Assembly: GCA_033439255.1 (NCBI GenBank)
Contig: CM065883.1
Span: forward strand, 1,488,001-1,552,000
Direction: 5' to 3'
Length of the DNA: 64,000 nucleotides
Source of the DNA: Hericium rajendrae
Lineage: Eukaryota; Basidiomycota; Agaricomycetes; Russulales; Hericiaceae
Both the position numbers and the translations under genes were made by a program. Below the pieces are notes generated by a model. It had not been told where the DNA came from, ran no database searches, and worked only from the letters and a program-made list of their open reading frames with translations. Below are positions 1-13,191 of the stretch, piece after piece. Position 1 is the stretch's first letter. Every line of letters begins with the position of its first letter.

Positions 1-8
1 CAGCCTCC

Positions 9-726
9 ATGACCAACTCTCCCCAACTGAAGAAACGCAAGATGTCTCCTGCCCCCGAAAATGAGAAGAGCGATGTGGCTCCAACGTCCAACCTGCTCAT
101 AAAACGCCTCTCGGACAAAGCGAAGCTGCCGACGCGTGGGTCAGCTTTGGCTGCAGGCTATGATCTGTACAGGTGCGTTCACCTTGGGAAAGATGGACTC
201 TGTGATTGACACATTCTACAGCGCGGAGAAGAAAGTGATTCCTGCACGGGGCAAGGCTTTGATTGATACGCAGATTTCGATTGCAGTGCCCGCGGGCACT
301 TATGGACGCGTTGCTCCTCGAAGTGGGCTAGGTAAGTGCCACTGGTTTCAATTCCTCAGCGTTTAAACTGAAGGTTATTTCTAGCATCCAAATTCATGAT
401 TGACACTGGCGCTGGAGTGATCGATGCCGACTATCGAGGAGTCGTTTTTGTTTTGCTGTTCAACCTGTCGGATCAAGATTTCACAGGTATGACCGTCCTT
501 CCACGCTAGGGCCATCATTTATTGGTCCTCTTAGTCCAGGAAGGCGATCGTATAGCCCAGCTAATCATCGAAAAAATCGAGACCCCGGACGTACTTGAAG
601 TCGAGGTCCGTTCGGTTTTCGTTCGTGCTTCGTGACTCGTTATTGATACCTTCTATTAAGGACTTGGATGCCACTCTTCGGGGCGCAGGTGGATTCGGAT
701 CCACTGGAGGCCATAATGCTCTTTGA
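9..726 (+). CDS. DUT1: dUTP diphosphatase (dUTPase)
   Basis: Hydrolyses dUTP to dUMP and pyrophosphate, which keeps uracil out of DNA and feeds dTMP synthesis. All five trimeric-dUTPase motifs are readable across the exons: AGYDLYS (motif 1, split by an intron after GATCTGTACAG), APRSGLA (motif 2), [11 protein letters not shown] (motif 3, with the catalytic Asp and the uracil-binding region), GDRIAQLII (motif 4) and the glycine-rich [10 protein letters not shown] (motif 5) next to the C-terminus. There are four short introns with clean GT-AG borders. The start is the ATG eight bases into the window, followed by a Lys/Pro/Ser-rich leader before [13 protein letters not shown]. An upstream exon outside the window cannot be excluded. 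Length and motif order are those of an ordinary eukaryotic dUTPase. Confidence 0.94.
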
Positions 727-1075
727 TCTTTGTGTATTATTTCTCCGCTTTATATACCGATGATATCTTGGCAGTAATGCTTCCATTTCCATGCGACACG
801 AGACAATGTATGGCAAGATTGTTGTCCATTATATGAACAAACACCGCACGAATTGGAACATTCCAGTGAGATATTCTCCAGTGGTATAATATCTTTGCGC
901 GCCTGGTGTATCTCAGTCATGGGGAACGAAGTTCAAATGTATGCACCAAGAACCCTGGTTGGATTTCAACACGTTAAATGGATACATTTGATTTCATCCG
1001 CTATCCAAGTACACAATTTCCTCCAAACCCAACCCTCGAAGACTATGAACAGGCTGGATGAATATGGCGCGATAT
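727..1075. other. Intergenic, convergent 3' ends
   Basis: This is the tail-to-tail spacer between the dUTPase and metalloprotease genes. Only short AT-richer 3'-UTR-like sequence is visible, with no supported gene or repeat. Confidence 0.6.
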
Positions 1076-2226
1076 TTAAATGCTGATGCCGCGGTAAGTC
1101 CTCAGCTGGGACTGCATGCGAGTGATTTGACCTGTGCGATATGGAGTGAGAATTATGTGAAATACCGCGTGAGGAAGTTACAGTACCTGCAGTGAACTGG
1201 TTCATGCACGAGTCGTACGAGTAGTCCATAAAATTGTGGATAGGATCGACGCCACCGCCCGAGCAGGTATCGCGGCCAGTGGGGCAGCCGGATGCGGGTG
1301 AAGCCTCTGGAGGCGTGTCGCTGACCGAGTCGCCAGCGCCGCTGCAGCCGCCCTGGAAGGTGTGGTACAGACCGACCCAGTGGCCAACCTCGTGGGTCAC
1401 AGTCTGACAAGCCGTGAGAAAATGTGATATGAGCAGGTAGCGTGGGTTCTCACCTTGCCCTTCTTCGTAGTTCGCGGTGCCGCCGTTAGGAACGGAAGAG
1501 AAGAGGAAGACGACGCCGTCGTCCTGAGGGTTGCCCGCGTACGATGAAGGGAACGTAGAGTACCCAAGAAGACCGGCACCGTCCCCGCTCGTGAAACTGG
1601 AGGATAATAAGCATCACCAATTCAACACACCGGAAAACTATACAAACGCACCCTACGCTGTACAAGTTCAAGGTTGCCTCGCCGCCCTGGCGGAGCTGTG
1701 TCTTCATCGTGGTCTGTAACGAGCTGAACGACAGATAGCATCATTCAGCGACGCGAATGACGATGCAAAATTGAGTATCACATACCTGTCGGGACCGACA
1801 TTGTTAAACCAGTTGCTGTTTACGGTGCGTGTGGTTCCAGCAAGCGTGAAGGTGAGACCGCTGCCGCTGTACCCGTCGTTCAAAGCGTCGATCTGTGCAG
1901 AGATGAGGCTATCACTGCAGACGTGCGACTAATCAGACATGACTGCGACAAGGAGAATAGGCGAGAATACATACGGCAGATTTCCGCCCGCCTGGGTGCT
2001 GTCCTCGCTGATGACGTGGAAGTAGACTTCGACAGTGGCGGCGGCGGCAACATCGAAGGTGAGCGCATCGATCTTGTTCTCGTTGAAGTGCTTTTCGGCA
2101 GCGACGATCTCCTCTGCAGTGATGGTCGTGCCGCAAGTCCGGGTTACGATCGTGTTGTTCGCGGGCCCAGCAGCGAGAGCGTAGACCGAGCCGAGAACGA
2201 GAGCAACAGCAATCCGGGGAAGAACA
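1076..2226 (-). CDS. Secreted M43 (pappalysin-type) zinc metalloprotease
   Basis: Extracellular zinc endopeptidase. The zinc site is complete: [11 protein letters not shown] (HExxHxxGxxH), followed by the Met-turn [10 protein letters not shown]. Paired cysteines of the M43 fold are present ([16 protein letters not shown]). Upstream exons give the pro/catalytic strands [10 protein letters not shown] and [11 protein letters not shown]. About six exons are separated by short introns, and the last exon ends [10 protein letters not shown]-stop. The N-terminus looks like a signal peptide ([18 protein letters not shown]), but no ATG is in its frame. The ATG at 2226 (MFFP) is one base out of register, across a run of four C. 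A second one-base mismatch lies at the donor side of the zinc-motif exon (GEEG/K to TVTHE). Both are small, run-associated indels, so the gene may be intact with assembly errors, or a recent pseudogene. A TATA box lies about 90 bases upstream. Confidence 0.86.
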
Positions 2227-3056
2227 TGTCGAGCTGCTGAGAGAACGATGCTGAAAGTGAGGATAGCAGAACGACGAAGAACTGATGAAGACTGGAGCAG
2301 TCCGGCAGCACTTTTTATACTGCATTATACCATTTTCTGCCAAGACCTATCGCATGGTTGGACGATGGAGGCCGATGAGCGACACCGACGCAACACATGG
2401 TTGAGGACGCTGACGCTGTTTGGAGAAAATAGCTCGGCCTTCGAGGATGGTGTGCTGTACGACCTGCCAAGATGAAGTGCATATCCGGGAGCATGTGCAC
2501 CGAACTCCCGTAGGTGCTTCTCGAGCACCATCCGCATGTCCATAGATACAGCGCGGACGTTGCAGCATGCAAAGCATGTCTTATCGGAAACACACTGCAA
2601 GTCTTGGCACCTCCAGAGGACAACGCACGGAGCAAAGAGCAAGACGACCGACCGTGATATGGTAAATTCGCACGTGAGCCCGGCGTGATGGATGGAACTA
2701 GCCCGGATTTCTTCCATCTCAAGCGGTCAAAGACTGATACATAGACATCAGTTGTCCAGGGTCCTGTATTGAGGTACAGTCGCAGATGAATGATAGTCGT
2801 CTTCCGTGAAAATAATGAGTGTGGGTCGAGCGTGGAATCGCAACGCCAAGGGGAAAACAACGTGATGGGGGTTGGCTGGTGACATAGGTCAATGCACACT
2901 TTCGCGATCGCAAATTCTCGAGCACATGCTACCTAGTGATCAGGAGTACGCACGAAAAATGAAAGGCGACAAATCTTAGTGTTACTTATCATTCATTACG
3001 ATTCGCAGACAATTACAGAGGTGCCGGTTTGCTCAACGTTCCTTTCAAGTCTGTGA
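2227..3056. other. Intergenic (protease promoter; 3' side of GatC)
   Basis: Holds the protease promoter and nothing else I can support. A minus-strand open frame of about 190 codons (2315-2899) has no recognisable domain or codon signal and overlaps other random frames. Confidence 0.5.
2312..2318 (-). promoter_or_regulatory. TATA box of the M43 protease gene
   Basis: TATAAAA reads on the minus strand about 86-92 bases upstream of the putative ATG at 2226. This is a sensible distance for a short 5' leader, and it supports a start near 2226. Confidence 0.55.
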
Positions 3057-3635
3057 TCAACTTGCCAGAAAATATATATTGGTAAATCTTTCATTTTGGA
3101 GATGACGGAAACTCACGTTTTATTATTCCTATCCGCATCCACGATATACAAATCGTTCTCGGTGCGCGCAGCATATGATAACAACTGCTGTTGCCCAAAA
3201 CCCCTTCCTCCGCTGCTCCCGGGAATTCCTGCAAATCAATCCCGGTGTTCTCGGCCCAAATGGACCGTCAGGTATAACGTCCGCACGGCTGCCAGGGACC
3301 GATTCGCGCGCATCCACCAGCTTTACGGCCTCGACCAGCTTGACCATGTCCTCCAGTTGCGCGGTCAGCTCTTGCCGAGCCTTTGATCCCTCTTCGGGTG
3401 GAATGAGTGCGGACAGACGATGTAGATGGTCCAATGTTTTCGATGAGATAGTGGGTTTAGGATATGAAGAAAGCAGCTCGTCGACAGACCATGTCGGTTC
3501 GAGAGGTATCGCGCAGTCGTCCGTCTCCGGCAGTACAGCTGCAGGTTTGTTATGGACGAACCGAGAGCATGGTCTTGATAGTGTCTGCGACAACCTGAAT
3601 TTGTAGCTGACTCGGATAGCACGAGTTATCGACAT
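3057..3635 (-). CDS. Mitochondrial Glu-tRNA(Gln) amidotransferase subunit C-like protein
   Basis: The GatC subunit stabilises the GatCAB complex, which converts misacylated Glu-tRNA(Gln) to Gln-tRNA(Gln) in mitochondria. The core helices read SVDELLSSYPKPTISSKT, then LDHLHRLSALIPP and LEDMVKLVEAVKLVD, matching the GatC helix pattern of His/Leu heptads. The N-terminus MSITRAIRVSYKFRLSQ is Arg-rich, Ser-rich and free of acidic residues, as expected for a mitochondrial presequence. I chose this ATG because the open frame further upstream would swallow the shared promoter. The C-terminal part (YAARTENDLYIVDADRNN) is in another frame and needs a short intron with a weak donor near 3270. The exact stop (3057 or 3013) depends on which acceptor of the last intron is used. 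Confidence 0.72.
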
Positions 3636-3821
3636 GAGACGCCGCCGTCGTGGTGAAGGACGGAAAGAAAGCGTCGGCAGCTGCAATGTAAACAACGGCA
3701 AACGCGACTTTGCTTCAGACAACTCTCTGAGTCTTCGCGTCTTGCTTCGGCGCGCAACCACATCGTCAAAGAAGTGCAGAACTCTGTCCTTCACGTTCCT
3801 ATCGACCTCCCATCCGTGGCC
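3636..3821. promoter_or_regulatory. Shared promoter of GatC and mS34
   Basis: Only 186 bases separate the two divergent start codons, so both mitochondrial-translation genes must be driven from this spacer. No TATA box is obvious. Confidence 0.55.
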
Positions 3822-4242
3822 ATGTCGAACCCCGTCTCATTAGCAAGAGCGATCCAGAAACTCCTCCCATCCCAATTACCATCCAGCTTGTCATCGCGGC
3901 CGGGAACTCTCTATCAAGTTCTCTCCCGCTTCCCCAATAATGGCGTCGGCCAGCGCGTACATCAGACAAGATGGGGCCCAAAGGGCATTTCTGATAGTTA
4001 TTGGGAGGTCACGAAAACGTCGCTGAAGTGCGAAGGGACGCATGGGAAGGCTTGGGGAAAGTTGGTCTGGCGAGGTGAGTTTCATGTTACAACCTCCATA
4101 GCACCTTTACTTTATTGTGAAAATATGGAACTCATGGCTTTATCTGCGTATTTTAGGGAAGCCGGTGGGCACGCAGGAGCGGATACGGGGAGGTTTGAAG
4201 TATTCCTGGACAACTGGTCCATCGCGCGCACCCAGGTCATGA
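3822..4242 (+). CDS. MRPS34: Mitochondrial small-subunit ribosomal protein mS34
   Basis: Structural component of the mitochondrial ribosome small subunit. The diagnostic mS34 features are present in order: LYQVLSRFPNNGVGQRV (compare the LLxRLPxxGxGRLV element of animal mS34), then YWEVTKTSLKCEG, then HGKAWGKLVWRGK, the conserved HGKAWG segment. One intron splits the last motif (WRG/KPVGTQERI), and exon 2 ends RAPRS-stop. The product is about 115 residues, shorter than animal mS34, as fungal-type forms can be. The gene is divergent from GatC. The identification rests on the HGKAWG and FPNNGVG motifs and is good but not exhaustive. Confidence 0.8.
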
Positions 4243-4643
4243 GCGTTTCTGCTGTCTCTACTTTTAGACCGTCATAATTTTCTATCATCTTCTCCTGCTG
4301 CCACACAACTATTGAGAACTCTGCTCTACAAATTATAAAGGAGTTCTATACTTCAGAATATTATGACGAAAGCTTCTGAGTTGTCAGGGACTTATCGGAA
4401 GGCTTATCCGACGGATATCGGGCTTCGGGCAATCGCCACGTTCCGACTGCGTGATGTTGCCGACGCTGGCAAACGCGTGCTAATTCGTTGTGTACAGCAA
4501 GTGTACGGACATCATCTTCACTCGTCAAGCTACCTCTCCTTGCATCACCATCATTTGCCTGTCTGCAAAGCGCGACGCCATCGTAGACAAGACCTGCTGC
4601 GTGATTTTGATTTTCTGCTGCGCTCGAAGCAACTCTGACCAGC
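4243..4643. other. Intergenic, no gene seen
   Basis: This is the 3' side of mS34 and the promoter of the acyl-CoA-binding gene. The small open frames here lack any recognisable domain. Confidence 0.5.
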
Positions 4644-6292
4644 ATGGACTCGCACGAGCTCATTGACGCTCAGTTTGACCGAGCGGTGGAGATCATACAG
4701 GGTCTTCCGAAGACTGGGCCCATTCAGACTGGTTATGAGGAGAAATTGACCATGTACAGGTGCGTGTATCTTGCTCTGTTAGTCTCTGAACATGCGTCTA
4801 ATTCCTGCCCATACCAGCCTGTATAAGCAGGGTGCGTACTTACTTTCACCGCGTCAGCGTCACTGGAAGGGCCCTCATTGCATTTGATGATTAGCCACTG
4901 TGGGAAATGTCCAAGGGCCACGACCTGGCTTGTTTGACATGCTGGGGCGCGCAAAATGGTGCATTATGTCTGCTGTTTTGCTTATCACGTGTAATTCTGC
5001 AACTCTTTGGCAGGGACGCTTGGGCGAAGCACAAAGACCTCGATTCTTATGAAGCTAAATGGCTTTATGTGGATGCGCTGCTGAAGGTGTGTGGGTTTTC
5101 TTTCTCGACGGACCGGCAGTTGGACATACTTTTGGAGCAGGTTTTGCGGAAAGTATTCAGATAAAACAATGGCGAGGGACTTCGTACGGGAGTTGGAGGC
5201 ATTCGAAGGCGACCCAGAAAATATTATGATGAGTGGTATGGCTGAATCTGATGTTCTCCTGCCATATGCTTATAGCTACTGTCAGGGTCAATGTCACATA
5301 CGCACGAGGGATCCGACTCTTCGGACTCGGAACTGGACAATCGACGGAACTCTGCCATATTCAACCCCAGTTTGCTACCAGCCCAACTGCAGATGCTGAA
5401 AGAACAGCGTTCAATGCAACAGGACATAAATTCTGAAGACGAAGCATCAGAAGATGAAGCCCATATACCCCCACCATCCGCACAGGAACAAATCACAACC
5501 AACCGCCCCCAATCCTCGCTTTCATCCCACCGTTACCGCACCCCTATGGCTGGCTCGATGATTATGACCTCTCCACCCCCTATACCCGAAATGCAACCAA
5601 TGCCGCGCTTCACCACACCCTCCGCCTTCGCGGGCCCTCCACGCCCTCTCGTCCCGCATCCTCGTTCAACCCGCCCCCGTCATCCTACGGCGACCAATAC
5701 TCGCACGTCTCGCAGGAGCTCGCCGTGCCCCCAGCGCAATATGGCCAGCCAGGCTTCCGCGGCCCGTCGGCCCCGCCAATGCGCCAGTACGCCCTGCACC
5801 AGACCCCGCGCCAACTCCCCAACCTCGCGCTCGAACGCGCCTCGAGAACATCCAGGCGCACCTCGCCGCGCTCTCCGAGCGCATGGACATCCTCGAGGCG
5901 CGCCCCGTCCAATCGTGGGCGTCGCACTCCTCCGGCGGCGCGCGGGGCGCGTCTCCGTTCCGCCATGGCAGCCCGAGCGGCGACGGGCGCACGTGGAACC
6001 CCGATGAGATGGGGCTCTGGTCGATCGTGATCCGCGCCGTGCGGCGCGTGCTCGCGTCTGTGCGCGCGGCGCGGCGCTGCTCGCGCACGACGACGGGCGC
6101 TCGCCGACGTGGATGGTCGTGCGGCGGCTGTTCCTCGACATCTCGTTCGTGCTGTGCGTGCTCGCGCTGCTGAAGACGGTGTGGCGGCGCACGGGGCTGC
6201 GCCGGCGGGAGGTCGTCGCTGCGTTTGGCGCGCTGGTGGGCGCGATCGTGGGGCGGCCGCCGCAGCGGGTGCTTGTTGATCGTGCGGTGTAG
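4644..6292 (+). CDS. Acyl-CoA-binding-domain membrane protein (ACBD5/Atg37-like)
   Basis: Binds long-chain acyl-CoA at a membrane. Layout resembles ACBD5/Atg37 (N-terminal ACBP domain, long disordered middle, C-terminal anchor), so a peroxisomal role is an inference. The ACBP domain is spread over five small exons: FDRAVEIIQGLPKTGPIQ, YEEKLTMY, SLYKQ, GNVQGPRPGLFDMLGRAKWD and AWAKHKDLDSYEAKWLYVDA, with the YKQ and KWD ligand residues present. An acidic Ser/Asp stretch and a Pro-rich middle follow. The end has a helix ENIQAHLAALSERMDILE and a hydrophobic segment LFLDISFVLCVLALLKTVW. Four one-base frame breaks interrupt this reading: an A-run at 5150, and GC-rich spots near 5647, 5837 and 6070. 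The frames around them continue sensibly, so I treat it as one gene. Confidence 0.82.
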
Positions 6293-6577
6293 AGAGTTTT
6301 CGTTTTTGTAATGTATATAGATCGTCGTGTTTTGGTCCACATTTCTATGATTTGTACTTCATGTTCATGTAATGCTTGCTCGTATACCACGGGGCGAACA
6401 CTCCTTATTTGCTTGGTATTGGATGACCGTTATATGTTTGAAGAGGACATCTCGCATAATAGTCACACTGAAGGCTCAGCTGCGCAGGTGGATTCTGGAA
6501 AGGCGAGCGGCCTTGTTACACGTTCATGGTAAGTACACTTCTTTACTATATTCTTCATTTAATCTACGCGTCCAATT

Positions 6578-8949
<2,372 letters not shown>

Positions 8950-9595
8950 ATGTCTTTCACCAATCTGTACTACAAGCGAGTGAGCATGCCCGTATTATTA
9001 CCTAGATTCCTGTCTCGTGATGAACTCCAGCCTTCGAAGGCGCGCTAGACCACAGGGACACCCAAGGCATGCTATGTGTGCTTTAAGCCCACCACGACCG
9101 TGCTCGCGACCGCGAAAACCACCGACTTCGTGTACATCTGCGATCCGCATCTGAAAGATCCGGGCTTCGCATCACAGATCGTGGACACTGCCAATGGCGC
9201 GAGCCCCGGTGGCGCGAAGGCGGCGGTGAACGCGGAGGAGATCGCGAAGGTGAAGGCGGACTGGGAGGAGCGGCAGAAGCGCAAGAAGGAGAAGGAAGAG
9301 AAGGCAAAGGCGGACAAGGATAAGGACAAGAACGCAGGCGAGGACAAGAGCCAGGCGGATGACGCGAAAGAAGAGCCTAAGAGGAACGATTCGAAGTCGC
9401 CAACTCCATCCATGCCCGGATCTCTCGCAATACCGACGGGCCAGTGGGACTGCCAGTCCTACGCACGAGCGTTACAGCCTGCATCGCGATTACTTTGCCA
9501 TGCGGCTCGCGGAACATCGCAAGCTGAAGCAGACGAAACAAGCAAAGGAGTTGGCGCCTCGGCTGCCCATTGCTCCGCGATCGACACCGCTGTAA
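8950..9595 (+). CDS. VFA1: Vps4-associated protein 1 (Vfa1)
   Basis: Endosomal regulator of the AAA ATPase Vps4 in ESCRT-III disassembly. MSFTNLYYKR and the zinc-binding CYVCFKPTTTVL, then FVYICDPHL, are the family's N-terminal signature. A Lys/Glu-rich helix follows (AKVKADWEERQKRKKEKEEK). The C-terminal MIT-interacting segment reads RYSLHRDYFAMRLAEHRKLK and ends RLPIAPRSTPL-stop. Exon 1 is short (10 codons), and the intron ends at 9048. The C-terminal segment lies one frame away from the coiled-coil part, with the break around 9436-9445 and no splice sites to explain it. It is probably another one-base assembly indel. Identity is secure from both ends. Confidence 0.86.
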
Positions 9596-9875
9596 CGTCC
9601 AGCGGCAATGCAAATGGGTGCGTGTCCACAAACACATGTTCACAAGCTTAGGATTAACCATCTAGCGTTTACAGCGTTCTTTGCTTCTCTCCGGGCGGAG
9701 CGGTGGAACTGCGGCAGAAACAGCAGAATTTGGACTTCGTGCGCGACAAATGAAGATGTACGATTAGAGAAAGTCCCATTGACGTGTGGGTATATATCCG
9801 AGTCCTGACTAGGAATACAGTATTGTGAATATCAGACTTGGTCTATCGTTCGCGAGGGATCTCGAAAGTCAGTTA
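9596..9875. other. Convergent 3' spacer
   Basis: Tail-to-tail gap between VFA1 and the nucleoside transporter. Nothing else is supported. Confidence 0.5.
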
Positions 9876-11530
9876 CTATGTCTGAAACGGATTGCACCCG
9901 CACACAGCAGCCCTCACTGCAAAGCTCATCATGCTCCCAGTCACAAGCCCTCCGACCAGAAAAAGCTTGCCACTGTCGCCGCAATATCCACGTCCTCCTT
10001 CCGTCCCTTCAAACGCGGGTTGTGCTCGAGCGAGCCGGCTGCCATCATGCAGAGACTCGAGACGTAGCCATTGCCGAGCCCGAACAGCAGCATCATGAGC
10101 ATGAAAAGGACGTCCGAGTTAATCAGCGGCGTGGTGGATGGCAGAGAGGGATCGCGTGTGATGTTGCACGCAAGAAAAAGGGGTATGAAGAGCGTGCGCG
10201 CGGCGGAGAGCATGGCGAGGCGCTTTGCGGACCAGATGAGCAGGCGCGGGATGGAGCAAAGGTATCGGCCGGTGAAGTCGCCAACATTGAAGACTAGAAA
10301 GTGGACAGAGCTGAAGAGGAGGGGGTGGATGGCCGGATTGGTTGGCTGCACTGAAATCGTCAACGGTGGGAAGACAGACTATGCAGACCGAAGAGTAAGT
10401 CAGGGTTCACTTTGTGCACAGAGGCCAATGATGCATACCAATGTCACTACGAAAACGTAGGCCACAGCGAACTCGTACAGCGCGTTCTTGCGTGCGATAC
10501 GCAATATCTGGCTCTTCGTATCTGCGAGACTTGCCGGCATCTCCTGCGAAACCAGCGGTTCATTGAGCTCGCCCGACAATCGCCGTGCCCACGACTCGTC
10601 GACCGGAGCAACAATAGCCTGGTACTCCGGCGTGCGCGTCAACAGCACATTCGCCCCAGTACACACGACGAGGAAGATGGTCGACAGCCCAAAGAACGCC
10701 CACGCAGACTTCTCCTCCGCCAAGCCGTCGTTTGCGATACCAAGCTCGCCGGACGTATGCAGGGACGTCGCGGCGCTGACGACCTGCACCGATGAGACGA
10801 CGATGGCGACGGCGGCCTGGCCAGACATGACGGCTTGCATTACGCCAGGCCCAAAGAGGGACGCGATGGCGACGACGGAGGTCTGGAGGAACGAGCCAGC
10901 TGTGGCTTGCGCAATTCCATTGAGGAGAACGAATGCGAAAAAGACACCCGTTGGCAGATGCACGTAGGTGCTCAGTGTGAGCAGGAATGTGAGGAAGGCG
11001 AGGCATAGCGTGCTCCACCAGACACGCTTCGCGGAGGAAGCCTATCGGCATGATAAGTGACGATTCAAAATGCGCGGATAGTGGAATGCACGCACCTGCT
11101 TCGCGGTCGTCGTCGCGTATGCGAGCACGAAAAAATTAGCGAATGTGAAGGAGGTGGACATCCAGGAGCTGAAGGTGCTCCTGAGGGGCGAGCCTTCGAG
11201 CCGCGATATGAAGTACGGTGTTGCGGTGATCATGACTGCGAAACTGCTCAGCAACGCACGGCACTTCTATCATAGAAAGCCCTCACCGTTCCATGGCAAT
11301 AGTACGGCACAGCCCAGTAGAAAGTGAATCCATCGGATTCGACTGGGCACAGGAGGTGGATGAGCATGCTCGATCCCAGCCATTGACGCCTCGTCTGCGT
11401 CTTCGATGTCCAACGATTCTTCGATCGCTGCCGACGGTACAACACCTTCATCGTCCTCTGGGGCTTGGGGAATCGTCTTATAGTGGGCATCTATGGAGGT
11501 GTCCGTCGCTGGACGGTGTCGTTCGTGCAT
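9876..11530 (-). CDS. Equilibrative nucleoside transporter (ENT/SLC29 family)
   Basis: Multi-spanning transporter of nucleosides across the plasma or vacuolar membrane. The cytosolic N-terminus is acidic. Transmembrane segments begin at RIRWIHFLLGCAVLLPWN, the conserved first ENT helix. The middle helices include FVLLNGIAQATAGSFLQTSV. The C-terminal half has FLVFNVGDFTGRYL, RTLFIPLFLACNI and MLMMLLFGLGNGYVSSLCMM, all strong ENT motifs. The start is the ATG at 11530 (MHERHRPATD); the frame runs further back only from a non-ATG codon. The reading frame hits a stop at 9941, but one base later the expected last helix continues (LVTGSMMSFAVRAAV) to a stop at 9876. The discrepancy lies in an A-run at 9960-9964. 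About four introns. Confidence 0.9.
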
Positions 11531-11938
11531 GATGGGAGCACGATGCTCGGTGTCATTTACGTAACTCCGCACACGACTCTAAGGTCTTTGCCAATCGGCA
11601 CAGCGCTATTAGTCTCCCTCAGTCCCGGGGCCAGAGTAGCCAGTGAGTAGCCCTGGACTCAACCTTCGTGCTTCAGGATCGTCGAATTTGACAGCGCTAT
11701 AGAAGAACGCTCGATTCTTCGACGTTGGGTCAAGTGCCAATGAGTCTCAGTACAACGCGTTTGCTTATTATAAGCAAGGAATCATTATGAGGAATTCTAT
11801 TGTGTGAGCTGAGAGCAGGTGCACTACGGAAATACGTATGGGGATCGGAACAAACCCAGCTGCGAGTACTGTAGTGCGACAGGCATGGCGAGGTCGCGCA
11901 GGTAAAAGTACTGAGGACGCAGATAGCCAGGACTATAT
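11531..11938. other. Intergenic, no gene seen
   Basis: Promoter of the transporter and 3' side of the uL24m gene. The reading frame of uL24m's antisense region gives only chance open frames. Confidence 0.5.
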
Positions 11939-13191
11939 TCACGGCTGGGGTTGTTCTGGGGGAACGACCTGGTTCGGAGCTTCCTCCAGTACCAAGTTGC
12001 GCAGCCTCTCGTCCTGCTTTTGCAGCTTCCGCGCCTTGCGCACCTTCTTCCTCTCCAGTCTCGCCTCCTGCCCTCTGTTCGACCAGCGTCTCTTCCTCTC
12101 CGCCCGCTGATCTTCCACTAGCCGGTTGTTGAACTTCCACATCGCCTCCGCGCGCGCCTCCTTCCGCGTGCGGCCCTTCAGGTCGGCCAGCTCCGCCTGC
12201 ATGTACTGGGCGAGCAGCACGTGCTTACGCGCCTGGTGGATCTGCCAGCGGAGTTGCTTCTGGGCTCGGCCATGAGGGTTGGTGAGCTCTATCGTGAGGC
12301 TCGTCTCAACGGGTGCAGAGGCGTCGTATGGGCGGGCCTGCGGGTTGAAGAGCGACTGAATATAGGGTTTTTCTGCGTCGAGTGCAGGGACTGGCTTTGC
12401 AAGATCTGCAGGCAGCGTGAACGGCTTGTATGTGATCTCGGACACGGCCTCGCCGGGTGTGTCATACAATGTGGCTGTGAAGAAACAGTTAGAGTTCGCT
12501 TCCACTTATATCGAAGGGATGAAAGCATACGGGTCGTTTCCGGGAGAGCAGGGGGCGTCGGCCATGGAATCTGGATCCTAGGTGTAGCCTTGGTATGCGC
12601 GGGAAGAGGCGGGATCGTGTGGACAGCGAAGCGATCCCATTGGTAACGGTGTCCAATGGGCTGGAAAAAAGGTTCAGATGTGCTCAGTCGCGTCGCAAAG
12701 ACACTGGGGGATCTGTGTCAATTTCGTAAATGTCAGAGGTTGGGAACGTGGACGTACGGCACTGATTTAGGTTGAGTCTCATCTCCCTTGGGAGGGAGTT
12801 CATGATTGCCAATGAACAGTTGACATCTCGAATAATGGACATTCAGGATGCGCGCCTGGGGAAAGCCATTCATGAGGCGTTCCGAAAATTAGACTGAGAA
12901 GGGACTCACCCCTTGACCAGAGCCCTTCAGGTGCACGCGGTTCGTGAGTTTGTTGATCATCGAGACCTCCAAGATCTTGCCCGTCACATCTCCACGAATC
13001 CGGACTTGGTCTCCCGGAACAATATTCCAGTATTTGATTCTGTCCTTTGGCTTCACTACCTTGACATTGGGCTCGTCCCAAGAGATACGTCTAGTCCAGT
13101 AGCGCGGGACTGGCTGCAGATGGCGGAAATCCTTCGTCCAAGGTTTGGAGACAGCGGCATTCCGCACTTGGCGTGCAGACCAGCCGGACAT
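11939..13191 (-). CDS. MRPL40: Mitochondrial large-subunit ribosomal protein uL24m
   Basis: Component of the mitochondrial 54S subunit near the exit tunnel. Exon 1 holds MSGWSARQVRN and the KOW domain: KDRIKYWNIVPGDQVRIRGD, then GKILEVSMINKLTNRVHLKG. Exon 2 continues HYSRCQLFIGNHELPPKGDE, the conserved LFIGxHELP strand. Exon 3 has PIGHRYQWDRFAVHTIPP, and exon 4 has EITYKPFTLPADL followed by a long basic, Arg/Lys/Glu-rich C-terminal helix extension typical of fungal uL24m. Four exons join in frame with clean splice sites and no frame break. The yeast symbol is transferred by family. It lies downstream of the gene-poor stretch and in the same orientation as the transporter gene. Confidence 0.92.

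Noticed and set aside
2315-2899. Minus-strand open frame of about 190 codons
   Set aside because: Sits on the protease promoter, with no motif.
3636-3794. Upstream extension of the GatC reading frame
   Set aside because: It would cover almost the whole shared promoter and lacks presequence character. The ATG at 3635 gives a better mitochondrial leader.
5666-6390. Two minus-strand open frames of about 225-235 codons
   Set aside because: Antisense to the GC-rich 3' part of the ACBP gene. Arg/Ala-rich composition is typical of shadow frames in GC-rich coding DNA.
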